Source of the DNA: Candidatus Abyssobacteria bacterium SURF_5
Lineage (GTDB): Bacteria > Abyssobacteria > SURF-5
Assembly: GCA_003598085.1 (NCBI GenBank)
Contig: QZKU01000144.1
Location: 1-64,000, forward strand
Reading direction: 5' to 3'
Length of the DNA stretch: 64,000 nucleotides
The notes below the pieces were generated by a model. That model saw only the letters and a program-made list of their open reading frames with translations, was not told the DNA's origin and searched no databases. Numbering within the stretch: position 1 is the first letter of the stretch; every line of letters starts with the position of its first letter. The translations under genes and the position numbers were made by a program. Below are positions 36,023-43,467 of this stretch, in pieces.

Positions 36023-37456
36023 TCAGTCGCCGCCGCGCAGCCACTTCTGTATTTCTCTCTCCGATGGTTCTATGGGATCGGGAGTGAGGCCGGGGATATA
36101 CCGGCAGGCCTCATACAGAGCGGCGGCATGATTGCCATGGACGCCGGCAACGTGATGAACGTACGGCCCCCGAATGATGCGCTCTTCCCAGAGCGGCCAA
36201 TCGCCCGTCTCAAACCAGACATACGTGCCTCGGCTCAAGGGGCCGGCGACCGTTTTGCCCTCGCCGATCAGGAGCGAGTACTCGCCGTGGTCGCCGTCGA
36301 ATCGGGCGACCGTGACCGGGCCTTCTTTCAACCTGAATTCGCCGCAGCCGGGATAGTTGCCTTCCATGATGTAGTGGCCGCTGCACGCAAGAGTCGGGCT
36401 CTTCTTGTCCTTGAGAGCGAGCGGGAAGTTGCCGCAATGCCAGAGCAGTTCCGCATTGTCGTTCTCGGGGTGGCGAACGGTGAGATCGGCAAAGAAAACG
36501 GATTGCTCCATTCTCGCCGCCGCCTGAAGCAACAAAGCCGTCACCGCACCGTGCACGTCGGTTTCGCAGGTTACCGGCAAGCCCTCCGCCGTCAAGAGGC
36601 CATTGATGAAACAGGGAACGATCCCGAGCGCCGGCTGCATCGCGTTCCAACATTGGAGCGCGATCGCGTTTAGTTCGCGCTCCTTTGCCCATTCCTTCAG
36701 CACCCTCTTGAGACCGACCATCGCCTGGAGCGCTTCTTCCGAGCAATCGGTTGTATCGACGGCCGCCTTGATCGATTTGACCTCGTTGACAACCGCTTTC
36801 CGATGATCTTTCACGATAGCGCGAGCGCGATCAGCCATCTCGGAAAGCGCCACGGGCGCCACCTCGATGCCGAACCGCTCGAGAAGCTCGCCCTCGTTAT
36901 ACATCATCGTCCAGAAAGCGCCCGGCCGGGGCGCAACCTGCCCGATGCGCATGCGCCGGAATGCGTTCGCGGCGGAGGCGGCGGAAACGAAGGTGCGAAA
37001 CCCCCTCTCGAAGACCGGCTCATCGAGACGACTGTTTACGATATAGGTGAAGGGGACGTTCATTCGGCGCAGCACCTTGCTCGTGGCGAACAAGCCGCAC
37101 TGAGTATCGCGCAGGCGCAGGCCGTCGGGGCTGGGCGCATCATCTCGCGGTCCCCATAACAGCAGCGGAACCCCGAGCATCTTGCCCAATTTCGCGACGG
37201 CATCCTCGGAACCGAAATTGCAGTGCGGCACGAAAACGGCATCCACGTATTCATGCCGGAACTTCTTGAAAACATCGTTCACCTGATCAAGATTGAAAAG
37301 GAGCCCCTCGTCGTTCAACCAGTCGATATCCACAACATCGATGCCGAATGACTTGAGCTTCTTCAGAATCAATTTCCGATATTTGCCGGCTTCTTCCTTG
37401 CTGAAAGTGACCCGGCGCGTCGGCGCATACCCGAGCCTGAATCTCTTGCCGTTCAT
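36023..37456 (-). CDS. L-fucose/L-arabinose isomerase-like protein
   Basis: The product is about 477 residues from the ATG at 37456, which follows GGAAAGGAG; an upstream extension would run into the MITE and is rejected. Fucose/arabinose-isomerase-type features are an N-terminal Rossmann-like half (VPHCNFGSEDAVAKLGKML, VPLLLWGPRDD), a central GLLTAEGLPVTCETDVHGAV segment with metal-ligand-type Glu and Asp, and C-terminal histidines (HHVAGVHGNHAAALYE). Family enzymes interconvert aldoses and ketoses. The real substrate is not predictable and no sugar kinase or aldolase is adjacent. Confidence 0.8.
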   Translation of the reverse strand: MNGKRFRLGYAPTRRVTFSKEEAGKYRKLILKKLKSFGIDVVDIDWLNDEGLLFNLDQVNDVFKKFRHEYVDAVFVPHCNFGSEDAVAKLGKMLGVPLLLWGPRDDAPSPDGLRLRDTQCGLFATSKVLRRMNVPFTYIVNSRLDEPVFERGFRTFVSAASAANAFRRMRIGQVAPRPGAFWTMMYNEGELLERFGIEVAPVALSEMADRARAIVKDHRKAVVNEVKSIKAAVDTTDCSEEALQAMVGLKRVLKEWAKERELNAIALQCWNAMQPALGIVPCFINGLLTAEGLPVTCETDVHGAVTALLLQAAARMEQSVFFADLTVRHPENDNAELLWHCGNFPLALKDKKSPTLACSGHYIMEGNYPGCGEFRLKEGPVTVARFDGDHGEYSLLIGEGKTVAGPLSRGTYVWFETGDWPLWEERIIRGPYVHHVAGVHGNHAAALYEACRYIPGLTPDPIEPSEREIQKWLRGGD

Positions 37457-37491
37457 AAAGCTCCTTTCCAATGGGGTCAGTCTTACATTAT

Positions 37492-37614
37492 GATTCTGCT
37501 GCAAAACCCTCACTCTCGGGTTCAACCGCGCTATGGTAGGTGCGAATTTATTCGCACATTCAAGACTGGCCGAATGAATTCGGCCCTACCAAAGGGGGGC
37601 TCTGCAGTGGAATC
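37492..37614 (+). mobile_element. MITE copy 1 (123 bp, no coding capacity)
   Basis: The ends are imperfect inverted repeats: GATTCTGCTGCAAAACCC on the left, and on the right GGCTCTGCAGTGGAATC (reverse complement GATTCCACTGCAGAGCC). Inside are two palindromes, GTGCGAATTTATTCGCAC and GGCCGAATGAATTCGGCC, enclosed by GGTAGG...CCTACC. The element is flanked by a perfect 7-bp direct repeat, ACATTAT, a target-site duplication. Nearly identical copies lie at 38524-38651 and, inverted, at 41363-41485. Confidence 0.85.
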
Positions 37615-37696
37615 ACATTATTACGTTTTGCTAACGGAAGAAGCTGTTTGCCCCTGAAACGACACGTTTCGCTTTTATCTTGGAATCCAGTGCCTG

Positions 37697-38395
37697 TTAC
37701 GGCACCCAGAACGGCCCGGTTTTTCCGATCTCCCGCAGCGTGTTGAAGAATTCGGGCATGAATTCCTGCATGCGCGAAATGTAATCCGGCTCCATTCGCT
37801 TGCGGAAAAAATCGATCGAGAACAGTTTTACCAGGTCCGCCACCGGTATGATGCCCGCCTCGGTCGCGGGATCAAACTGCTTCCAGTTTCTCAGATGTTC
37901 TTCCGACCGGAAGAAGTTCATCGTGCTTCAGGCAAAGCCCGGATCTTGCATCCACGAGAAGAACGGAACGGAGACATGCCCGATGATCTCTTCAGGCTGT
38001 TTCTTGAGGATTTGACCGTCCTTGACCTCGACGTGGATCGGCTCGCCGCAATCGAGACAGGGAGAATCAATATTAATGATCTTGCCCGGAAAAAGCCAGC
38101 AGACTGCCAGCGACTCGAATGCTCACTGGCCAAACCATTTCTGAAGGCCGTCAATCGTGATTCGGTACTGGTTCTGCAGGTTGTGAAACGGGGCCATCGA
38201 AACCAGCAGGTCGGTCTTGGGGTAGAGCCAGCCGGGCACGCCCGAATTGATCAGGTTGTGCAGCGCCTGGCGCCCCTCCTCCATCGAAACCCCCAACTCC
38301 TTCGCGATTTGGGTGTAATGCGGCGCCTGTCCCGTTTCGACCATCCCTCTCATGATGATGTTGAACGTTCTGTCCAATTGCGTGGGTTCGGCCAT
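37697..38395 (-). CDS. Candidate double-selenocysteine alkylmercury-lyase (MerB)-like protein; two in-frame TGA codons
   Basis: One frame of 232 codons runs from the ATG at 38395 (AGGAGG just upstream) to the final stop, interrupted only by TGA at codon 91 (38123-38125) and codon 156 (37928-37930). The translated parts match the alkylmercury lyase fold: an N-terminal winged helix (HYTQIAKELGVSMEEGRQAL), then FGQ-[TGA]-AFESLAVCWLFPG, SPCLDCGEPIHVEV, and GFA-[TGA]-STMNFFRSEEHLRNW. By my by-eye alignment to MerB from memory (WCALD and FCCHVHFFAS), the TGAs fall on catalytic C96 and C159, and Glu94 falls on D99. Spacing is 65 residues against 63. Each TGA is followed by a SECIS-like hairpin. No ribosome binding site precedes an internal ATG after the second TGA, which argues against separate genes. 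The alternative is a pseudogene with two nonsense mutations. TGA is an ordinary stop elsewhere in the window. Whether the substrate is organomercury is unknown. Confidence 0.8.
37898..37915 (-). promoter_or_regulatory. SECIS-like hairpin after the second in-frame TGA
   Basis: Minus-strand TTCTTCC-GGTC-GGAAGAA: a perfect 7-bp stem with loop GGUC, the loop starting 19 bases after the TGA. In the E. coli fdhF SECIS, recalled from the literature, a GGUC loop starts 18 bases after UGA and its G and U contact SelB. Confidence 0.7.
38095..38111 (-). promoter_or_regulatory. SECIS-like hairpin after the first in-frame TGA
   Basis: Minus-strand GCTGGCA-GTC-TGCTGGC: a 7-bp stem with two G-U pairs and a GUC loop that begins 18 bases after the TGA. 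The apex GCAGUCUGC is one base short of the fdhF apex GCAGGUCUGC. Confidence 0.65.
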
Positions 38396-38440
38396 ATGCT
38401 CATCCTCCTGTCCTTTGCCGCGACCTTTAAAGCCGCCGAA

Positions 38441-38469
38441 ATTATATGAGGTTTCGCTAACTATTTCAA
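38441..38469 (-). promoter_or_regulatory. Sigma-70-type promoter for the MerB-like gene
   Basis: On the minus strand TTGAAA (38464-38469), a 17-base spacer and TATAAT (38441-38446) lie 46 bases before the ATG. An intact promoter and ribosome binding site argue against a decaying gene. MITE copy 2 lies further upstream and leaves it intact. Confidence 0.75.
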
Positions 38470-38523
38470 ATCAAACCCGTTTGTGCAACTGAAACAAAGG
38501 ACAGCCGCCAAAAGTTCATGATA

Positions 38524-38651
38524 GATTCTGCTGCAAAACCCTCACTCTCCGGTTCAACCGCGCTATGGTAGGTGCGAATTTATTCGCACATTCAAGTCAA
38601 GACTGGCCGAATGAATTCGGCCCTACCAAAGGGGGGTTCTGCAGCGGAATC
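38524..38651 (+). mobile_element. MITE copy 2 (128 bp)
   Basis: Same orientation as copy 1, with a 5-bp internal duplication (TCAAG) that accounts for its extra length. It is flanked by CATGATA and CATGAAA, a 7-bp target duplication with one mismatch. It lies in the divergent intergenic region between the MerB-like gene and the lipoprotein gene and adds a spurious upstream reading frame to the latter. Confidence 0.85.
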
Positions 38652-38724
38652 CATGAAAAACTCCTTTTGGTTTATAATATGCAAAATCCGAATAATCCCG
38701 GGTCCATCGAATAGGAGGAGAATA

Positions 38725-39813
38725 ATGTCTGGCAGAGGTTCTATTGCGTCCACATCACCCCGACCCCATACAAGCCCGCTCTTTCTTGCCGCGGTTCTGT
38801 TCATCTTTTTCACGGTTTTCTATTCAGGATGCGGAAGACGTGCCGAAGTCATTACCGCACAACATTCCGGCCGAAGAGTCGGCCCCTATGACGCCGACGG
38901 CCGATATATCGCATACGTCTGGTCTCCGGCGCAACTGATGAGCACCCAGGGACACCTGGTGCTTCTCGATACGTTCTCCTCCGAGGAAATCGAGCTCGAA
39001 CCCGATCTCAACGGGCCGATAACCTTGTCCAACGGCCGCGTGATCTGGTGGAACTCCCGGCTGAGAGATGTTGAGGGGATGAGCGACGTTCTCGTGTACG
39101 ATATCGAGAAGCGCGAAAAATCCGCGGTCGCCCGCGCGAAAGTGGCGGGGCTGGATGCCGATGGCGCCCATATCGTTTGGGAACAGCAACATCCTGATCA
39201 CGGCAGCGAAATCGTTTTGTTCAACCAGGATACGGGGCAACAAAAGGTAATCAATACACCCGCAGAGACCCTCGCGATTAACCGGAACGCTCAGATTGCA
39301 GGCGGGATGATCGCATGGGAGACCTATATTCCGAAAACCAATCAATCGGCAATCGTGCTTTACAATCTTGCGGACCAAAAGCTTTCGGAAATCAGGAGCT
39401 CACACGGACATATCCGGTACAGCCTCTCAGGCGAATACCTCGTTTACTGCCAAAACAAGGACATCCATCTCTACGCCATTGCCTCGGGCGATGACCGAAC
39501 AATTGCGTCCCTTGAACGCCTGAAAGGGACGCCGCGCATCGAGGGAAACAGGATCGTTTGGTGCGAGCATATCAGAAAGGAAGAATTTAAGGGAATTCCG
39601 GGCCAACCGCTTATGGACGAAAAAGATATCTGTAATGTTCTTGAATATGACATCAGTTCCGGCAAGAAGCGGACCATTGCCGCCAACCTGCTCTCCAATG
39701 CCGGCGTAAACATTCTCGGCGGACGCATCTATCTGCCGGTTTATCGTGAATATCCGCCGCCCGGCGCGAGCAACCTGGTCGTTTCGGTGGACTTGATGGC
39801 GTGGCAAACGTGA
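38725..39813 (+). CDS. Lipoprotein with TolB-like beta-propeller repeats
   Basis: The product is 362 residues from the ATG at 38725 behind AGGAGGAG; the open frame extends upstream only through the MITE. The signal sequence is LFLAAVLFIFFTVFYSGC, with a lipobox cysteine. The body is a series of propeller-type blades with DADGRYIAYVW-like strands (GAHIVWEQQ, GGMIAWETY, GEYLVYCQNKDIHLYAI, GNRIVWCEH), resembling TolB/WD40-like extracytoplasmic proteins. It probably acts as a membrane-anchored binding scaffold; no partner is evident. Confidence 0.8.
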   Translation: MSGRGSIASTSPRPHTSPLFLAAVLFIFFTVFYSGCGRRAEVITAQHSGRRVGPYDADGRYIAYVWSPAQLMSTQGHLVLLDTFSSEEIELEPDLNGPITLSNGRVIWWNSRLRDVEGMSDVLVYDIEKREKSAVARAKVAGLDADGAHIVWEQQHPDHGSEIVLFNQDTGQQKVINTPAETLAINRNAQIAGGMIAWETYIPKTNQSAIVLYNLADQKLSEIRSSHGHIRYSLSGEYLVYCQNKDIHLYAIASGDDRTIASLERLKGTPRIEGNRIVWCEHIRKEEFKGIPGQPLMDEKDICNVLEYDISSGKKRTIAANLLSNAGVNILGGRIYLPVYREYPPPGASNLVVSVDLMAWQT

Positions 39814-39948
39814 CAGCGCGGGGCGGCCTCTCACAGCTTGACTCCCGCCTCTTTTCCGAATATCCTTAAGAGGCTCTCCCGATGCGTTGGTTCTCCCCTC
39901 GACCTCTAATGCGCTCTGATATTCGGACGATGCACAGGAGTTTTCTGT

Positions 39949-41364
39949 ATGGCCCAAAGAGATGATATGCGCCGCTTCTTCTCGCCCCAATCGGTTGCCA
40001 TTGTCGGGGTCCCGCGCAAGCCCGACCGCTTCGGCGGCGGAAGCTTTCTGGCAAAACTGCTGGAATGCGGTTTTCCCGGAAAACTGTTCCCGATCAATCC
40101 GGGTGCGGACGAAATCCTCGGACTCAAGGCATATCCTTCTCTCTCATCGCTTCCTGTCGCGCCTGATCTCGTGATCGTTAGCGTGGCGGCCGCCCATGTT
40201 CCGGCAGTCCTCGAAGAATGCGCCCGCCTCGGCGTGCGGCACATTCATATCCTTTCATCAGGCTTCAAAGAGATCGGTACGGAAGAGGGCGGGCGCCTTG
40301 AGGAGCGGGTACGAAAGATTGCAGGCGAGATGAACTTGCTCATCATCGGCCCCAACTGCATGGGGCCATATTGCCCGTCCTCACGATTGACCGCCTGGGG
40401 CGCCATTCCCGGCATGAGCGGACCGGTCGGCGTCATCTCACAGAGCGGCGGTATCACGCAACGGCTGACGGAATACCTCTTTTCAATGGGAATCGGGACA
40501 GACAAGGCCGTCAGCATCGGGAATGCCGCCGTCCTGGATACTCCCGATTATCTTGAATTCATGGCTCATGATGAGAACGTCCGCGTAATCGCGATGTACC
40601 TGGAGAGTGTGGGCGACGGCAGGAGATTTTTTCAGTTGGCGCGCAGGATCACGAAAAGCAAGCCGATCGTGGTCTGGAAAGGCGGTGAGACAGGCGTCGG
40701 CGCCCGCACGGCGGCGTCCCACACCGGCACGCTCGCGGGTAATCATGCCCTATGCGAAGCCATGTTCCGCCAGAGCGGAATCACGCACGTGCGTTCTTTA
40801 CATGAATGGGCCGACGCCATCATAGCCTTTGCCTTGCTGCCGAAACCGCAGGGCAGACGGGTGTTCCTCATTGGCGGCGGTGGAGGCAACAGCGTCGGCA
40901 ACAGCGACACATGCATCAGGGAAGGCCTCGACGTGCCAAGGCTATCGGAAGCTAGTATGAACAGGCTTCGCGAAACTGTGCCGGTCGCGGGTTCCATCGC
41001 GGGCAATCCTCTTGATATGTGGCGCATATTCGACGACCCGGATTACCTGCTGGAAATCCTTGAACTGGCATATGACGAGCCGAACGCAGACATGCTTATT
41101 GTGGATCGTTTGATCCCCCGGAAGGCGTTCCACATGGAAGAACGGGCCGATGCGACGGCGCAGATCGCGAAGCTGATGAGAAAACACCTGCTCGAAAAAC
41201 CGACCGTTGTCACCGCCGACTCCGACGGCGGCGACCCGGAATTGGCGGCAAAGGGGGCGGCTCTGCGCGCCAAATTCACCAGCGCCGGCATACCAGCTTA
41301 TCCCTCGCTCCAGCGTGCCGCCCGCGCCCTCGCTCATCTATATCGATCCGGACGTCATCTTTGA
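39949..41364 (+). CDS. NDP-forming acyl-CoA synthetase, alpha-type (CoA-binding and ligase-CoA domains only)
   Basis: The product is 471 residues. The N-terminal CoA-binding Rossmann domain (FFSPQSVAIVGVPRKPDRFGG) is followed by succinyl-CoA-ligase-like flavodoxin domains with IIGPNCMGPYCP, GVISQSGGITQRLTEY, and the phosphohistidine motif SHTGTLAGN near residue 265. The ATP-grasp domain of full-length enzymes is missing, so a separate beta subunit would be needed to make acyl-CoA from acid and ATP or GTP. No beta gene is adjacent. The stop codon TGA is formed at the junction with MITE copy 3. Confidence 0.85.
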   Translation: MAQRDDMRRFFSPQSVAIVGVPRKPDRFGGGSFLAKLLECGFPGKLFPINPGADEILGLKAYPSLSSLPVAPDLVIVSVAAAHVPAVLEECARLGVRHIHILSSGFKEIGTEEGGRLEERVRKIAGEMNLLIIGPNCMGPYCPSSRLTAWGAIPGMSGPVGVISQSGGITQRLTEYLFSMGIGTDKAVSIGNAAVLDTPDYLEFMAHDENVRVIAMYLESVGDGRRFFQLARRITKSKPIVVWKGGETGVGARTAASHTGTLAGNHALCEAMFRQSGITHVRSLHEWADAIIAFALLPKPQGRRVFLIGGGGGNSVGNSDTCIREGLDVPRLSEASMNRLRETVPVAGSIAGNPLDMWRIFDDPDYLLEILELAYDEPNADMLIVDRLIPRKAFHMEERADATAQIAKLMRKHLLEKPTVVTADSDGGDPELAAKGAALRAKFTSAGIPAYPSLQRAARALAHLYRSGRHL

Positions 41365-41485
41365 TTCCGCCGCAGAACCCCCCTTTGGTAGGGCCGAATT
41401 CATTCGGCCAGTCTTGAATGTGCGAATAAATTCGCACCTACCATACCGCGGTTAAACCCGAGAGTGAGGGTTTTGCAGCAGAATC
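41363..41485 (-). mobile_element. MITE copy 3 (123 bp, inverted)
   Basis: Reverse orientation relative to copies 1 and 2, the same length as copy 1 and almost identical in sequence. It is flanked by ATCTTT on both sides (6-bp target duplication). The insertion point lies within the stop codon of the NDP-forming ligase gene. Without the element the reading would be CAT CTT TAG; with it, CAT CTT TGA. The protein is therefore unchanged. Confidence 0.85.
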
Positions 41486-41518
41486 ATCTTTAGGAGATGA
41501 CCCCGGCTCCGAATGCTC

Positions 41519-42391
41519 TCACTTCGCCGGGTATTCATACCAGCCTTTACCGGTTTTCTCGCCGTAGTTGCCTTTGACGTACTTGTCGACTACGCTCGGA
41601 TACGGCAGTTGAGCCGGGTCGCCCGTCCGCTTGAAGCGCTCGATGTCCATTGTGTATTGCAGGTCGATCCCGATCAGGTCCATCAACCGGAACGGCCCCA
41701 TCGGATGGCCGGCGCCGTATACGCAGGCCTTGTCGATGTCCTCGGCGGAGGCGACGCCCATCTCGAGCATCCATAATGATTCTCTCGTGATCGCGCCGAG
41801 AATCCGGTTGACGACAAACCCGTCGACTTCCTTCTTAATGAGAATGCCGACCTTTTCGAGTTTGGCGCACAGGTCCATCGAAATCTGCGCGGTCTCATCC
41901 GATACGTGCGGCCCCTTCACAACCTCGACCAGTTTCATCACCAACGCCGGATTAAAGAAATGCAGGTTCACCACCTTGTCAGGGCGCTTCGTTGCGTCGG
42001 CGATTTTGGAGCTCACAATGGCCGAGCTGTTGGTTGCCAAGATTGCATGCGCCGGCGCCAGCTTATCGAGATCGGCAAACACTTTGCGCTTTACGGTCAG
42101 GACCTCGACGGCGGCCTCAATCACGTAATCCGCGTCTTTGACGGCATCCTTCAGGTTCGGGGTAAAAGAGATATTGGCGCGCGCCTGCTTCGCCTGCTCT
42201 TCGGTCATCTTCCCCTTCTTCACCCGCCCGGGCAGATACGTATCCGCAAATTTTTCCGCCTTCTTCAGGACTTCCTCATAAATGTCCGTGCACGTGGTCT
42301 TATAGCCATGGATCGCGCACAGGAGCGAAATCTGATGTCCCATGTTGCCCGCGCCGATCACAGAGATATTCTTGATGTCCTCAATCTTCAT
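41519..42391 (-). CDS. 3-hydroxyacyl-CoA (3-hydroxybutyryl-CoA) dehydrogenase
   Basis: The product is 290 residues; the start has a GGAGGAG site. NAD motif ISVIGAGNMGHQISLLCA, then ATNSSAIVSSKIADATKRPD with the catalytic-region Ser, VNLHFFNPALVMKLVEVV with the catalytic His-Asn region, and the C-terminal dimer domain with GPFRLMDLIGID are all present. It oxidises 3-hydroxyacyl-CoA in beta-oxidation or reduces acetoacetyl-CoA in the reverse direction. It fits with the nearby acyl-CoA dehydrogenase and ligases. Confidence 0.93.
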   Translation of the reverse strand: MKIEDIKNISVIGAGNMGHQISLLCAIHGYKTTCTDIYEEVLKKAEKFADTYLPGRVKKGKMTEEQAKQARANISFTPNLKDAVKDADYVIEAAVEVLTVKRKVFADLDKLAPAHAILATNSSAIVSSKIADATKRPDKVVNLHFFNPALVMKLVEVVKGPHVSDETAQISMDLCAKLEKVGILIKKEVDGFVVNRILGAITRESLWMLEMGVASAEDIDKACVYGAGHPMGPFRLMDLIGIDLQYTMDIERFKRTGDPAQLPYPSVVDKYVKGNYGEKTGKGWYEYPAK

Positions 42392-42622
42392 CTGCTCTCC
42401 TCCTTCTCTTCGCTATTGCCGTCGAGACCGAAGCCCGCCGCTGTCGTCTTTCCTGCCGGATATCTCCAAGAATGATGGAGCGCTACGGGGGGAATTATAG
42501 CAGATTGCGTGCTAACATCCAAAAGGAGCCCGCTCAAATAGCGTCGGGACAACGGTTTCTTTTACGAGGTCCATTCGGCGCTTCCGGAAGCGGGGCGCGC
42601 GAAGACAATGGAAATAAAGGGA

Positions 42623-43288
42623 TCACGCAGCCGCGATTTTGCCCGCAAGATATCTTTTGAACCAGCCCGCGGCTGCTCGCGAGACCTCCTCGAGCGTTCC
42701 AGCCTCCTCAAAGAGATGGCTTGCGCCGGTGATCACCGCGAGTTCCTTCGTGCATTTCAGCCGTGCGAGCGCCTGCATGTTCAATTCAATGACGGTCCGA
42801 TCTCTCTCGCCGACAATCAGCAATGTCGGCGCCTCCACGCGCGGAAGATACTCCATCGCCAGATCGGGCCTGCCGCCGCGCGAGACCACCGCCATAATCT
42901 CCGATCTCAGTGCTGCAGCCGCCTGCAACGCCGCGGCCGCGCCCGTACTCGCGCCGAAGTATCCTTTCACTAAATCCCGCAATTCGCCTTGCTCGTTCAA
43001 CCATTGCGTCGTCTTGATCAACCGGTCGGCGATCAAGTCGATATTGAATCGGTTCTCATAGACCAGGTCTTCCTCCTCCGTCAGCAGGTCGAACAGGAGC
43101 GTTCCGATGCCGCTCTCCTGCAGCTCGTGCGCAACGAACGAGTTGCGCGGGCTGAAGCGGCTGCTCCCGCTGCCATGAGCGAAAATCACCAGACTCTCGG
43201 TCTCCTTCGGCAAATCCAGAATGCCTGGAAGCGTTATCTTGGGACTGATTTTGACATCGACCGTCTGTTTGATTTTTTCCTTTACCAT
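42623..43288 (-). CDS. Alpha/beta hydrolase (dienelactone-hydrolase-like)
   Basis: The product is about 221 residues from the ATG at 43288, which follows GAGGAGGGG; an upstream start at 43342 is less likely. Hydrolase features are LVIFAHGSGSSRFSPRN (oxyanion region), GYFGASTGAAAAL with the nucleophile serine, LLIVGERDRTV with the acid and ITGASHLFEE with the histidine. This subgroup is often annotated as dienelactone hydrolase family or phosphoribosyltransferase-linked hydrolase. The substrate is unknown. Confidence 0.85.
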   Translation of the reverse strand: MVKEKIKQTVDVKISPKITLPGILDLPKETESLVIFAHGSGSSRFSPRNSFVAHELQESGIGTLLFDLLTEEEDLVYENRFNIDLIADRLIKTTQWLNEQGELRDLVKGYFGASTGAAAALQAAAALRSEIMAVVSRGGRPDLAMEYLPRVEAPTLLIVGERDRTVIELNMQALARLKCTKELAVITGASHLFEEAGTLEEVSRAAAGWFKRYLAGKIAAA

Positions 43289-43368
43289 CGGTTTCCCCTC
43301 CTCATCCCGGGCACGTGCGGGCCGGGCATCCGTGAAAGCCAATGTGCCTCTGAATTGTCAGTTTCCTT

Positions 43369-43410
43369 TAGTATGTCTTAGTATGTCTTCTCCAAGTAAA
43401 ATGTTATAAT
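43369..43410 (+). promoter_or_regulatory. Tandem 10-mer and -10 box upstream of acyl-CoA dehydrogenase
   Basis: Two perfect tandem copies of TAGTATGTCT (43369-43388) are followed by TATAAT at 43405-43410, 58 bases before the dehydrogenase start. There is no good -35 box, so the repeats may be an activator or repressor site overlapping the promoter. Confidence 0.5.
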
Positions 43411-43467
43411 GTCAAAAATCTGGGGACGTCGCTAGACCGCTGAATAAAAGCTTAGGGAGAGACGAAA

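Noticed and set aside
37457-37525. Upstream extension of the isomerase-like protein
   Set aside because: It runs into the MITE end; the ATG at 37456 has a strong GGAAAGGAG site.
37632-37680. GAAACG-ACA-CGTTTC hairpin with T-rich tail near the MerB-like gene end
   Set aside because: The T residues lie on the plus strand, while the gene is on the minus strand, so it does not fit as its terminator; no plus-strand gene ends here.
37697-37921. A separate small gene starting at the ATG at 37919-37921
   Set aside because: No ribosome binding site precedes this ATG, and it is in the same frame as the upstream MerB-like segment, with coding similarity continuing through the TGA. It is better read as the C-terminal part of one gene.
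37697-38395. Reassigned genetic code with TGA as a sense codon
   Set aside because: Many genes in the window end normally at TGA, for example those ending at 8914, 11015 and 12737.
38572-38724. N-terminal extension of the lipoprotein gene (and a similar frame at 37540)
   Set aside because: The extra codons come from the MITE sequence; the real start at 38725 has AGGAGGAG and leads directly into a lipoprotein signal sequence.
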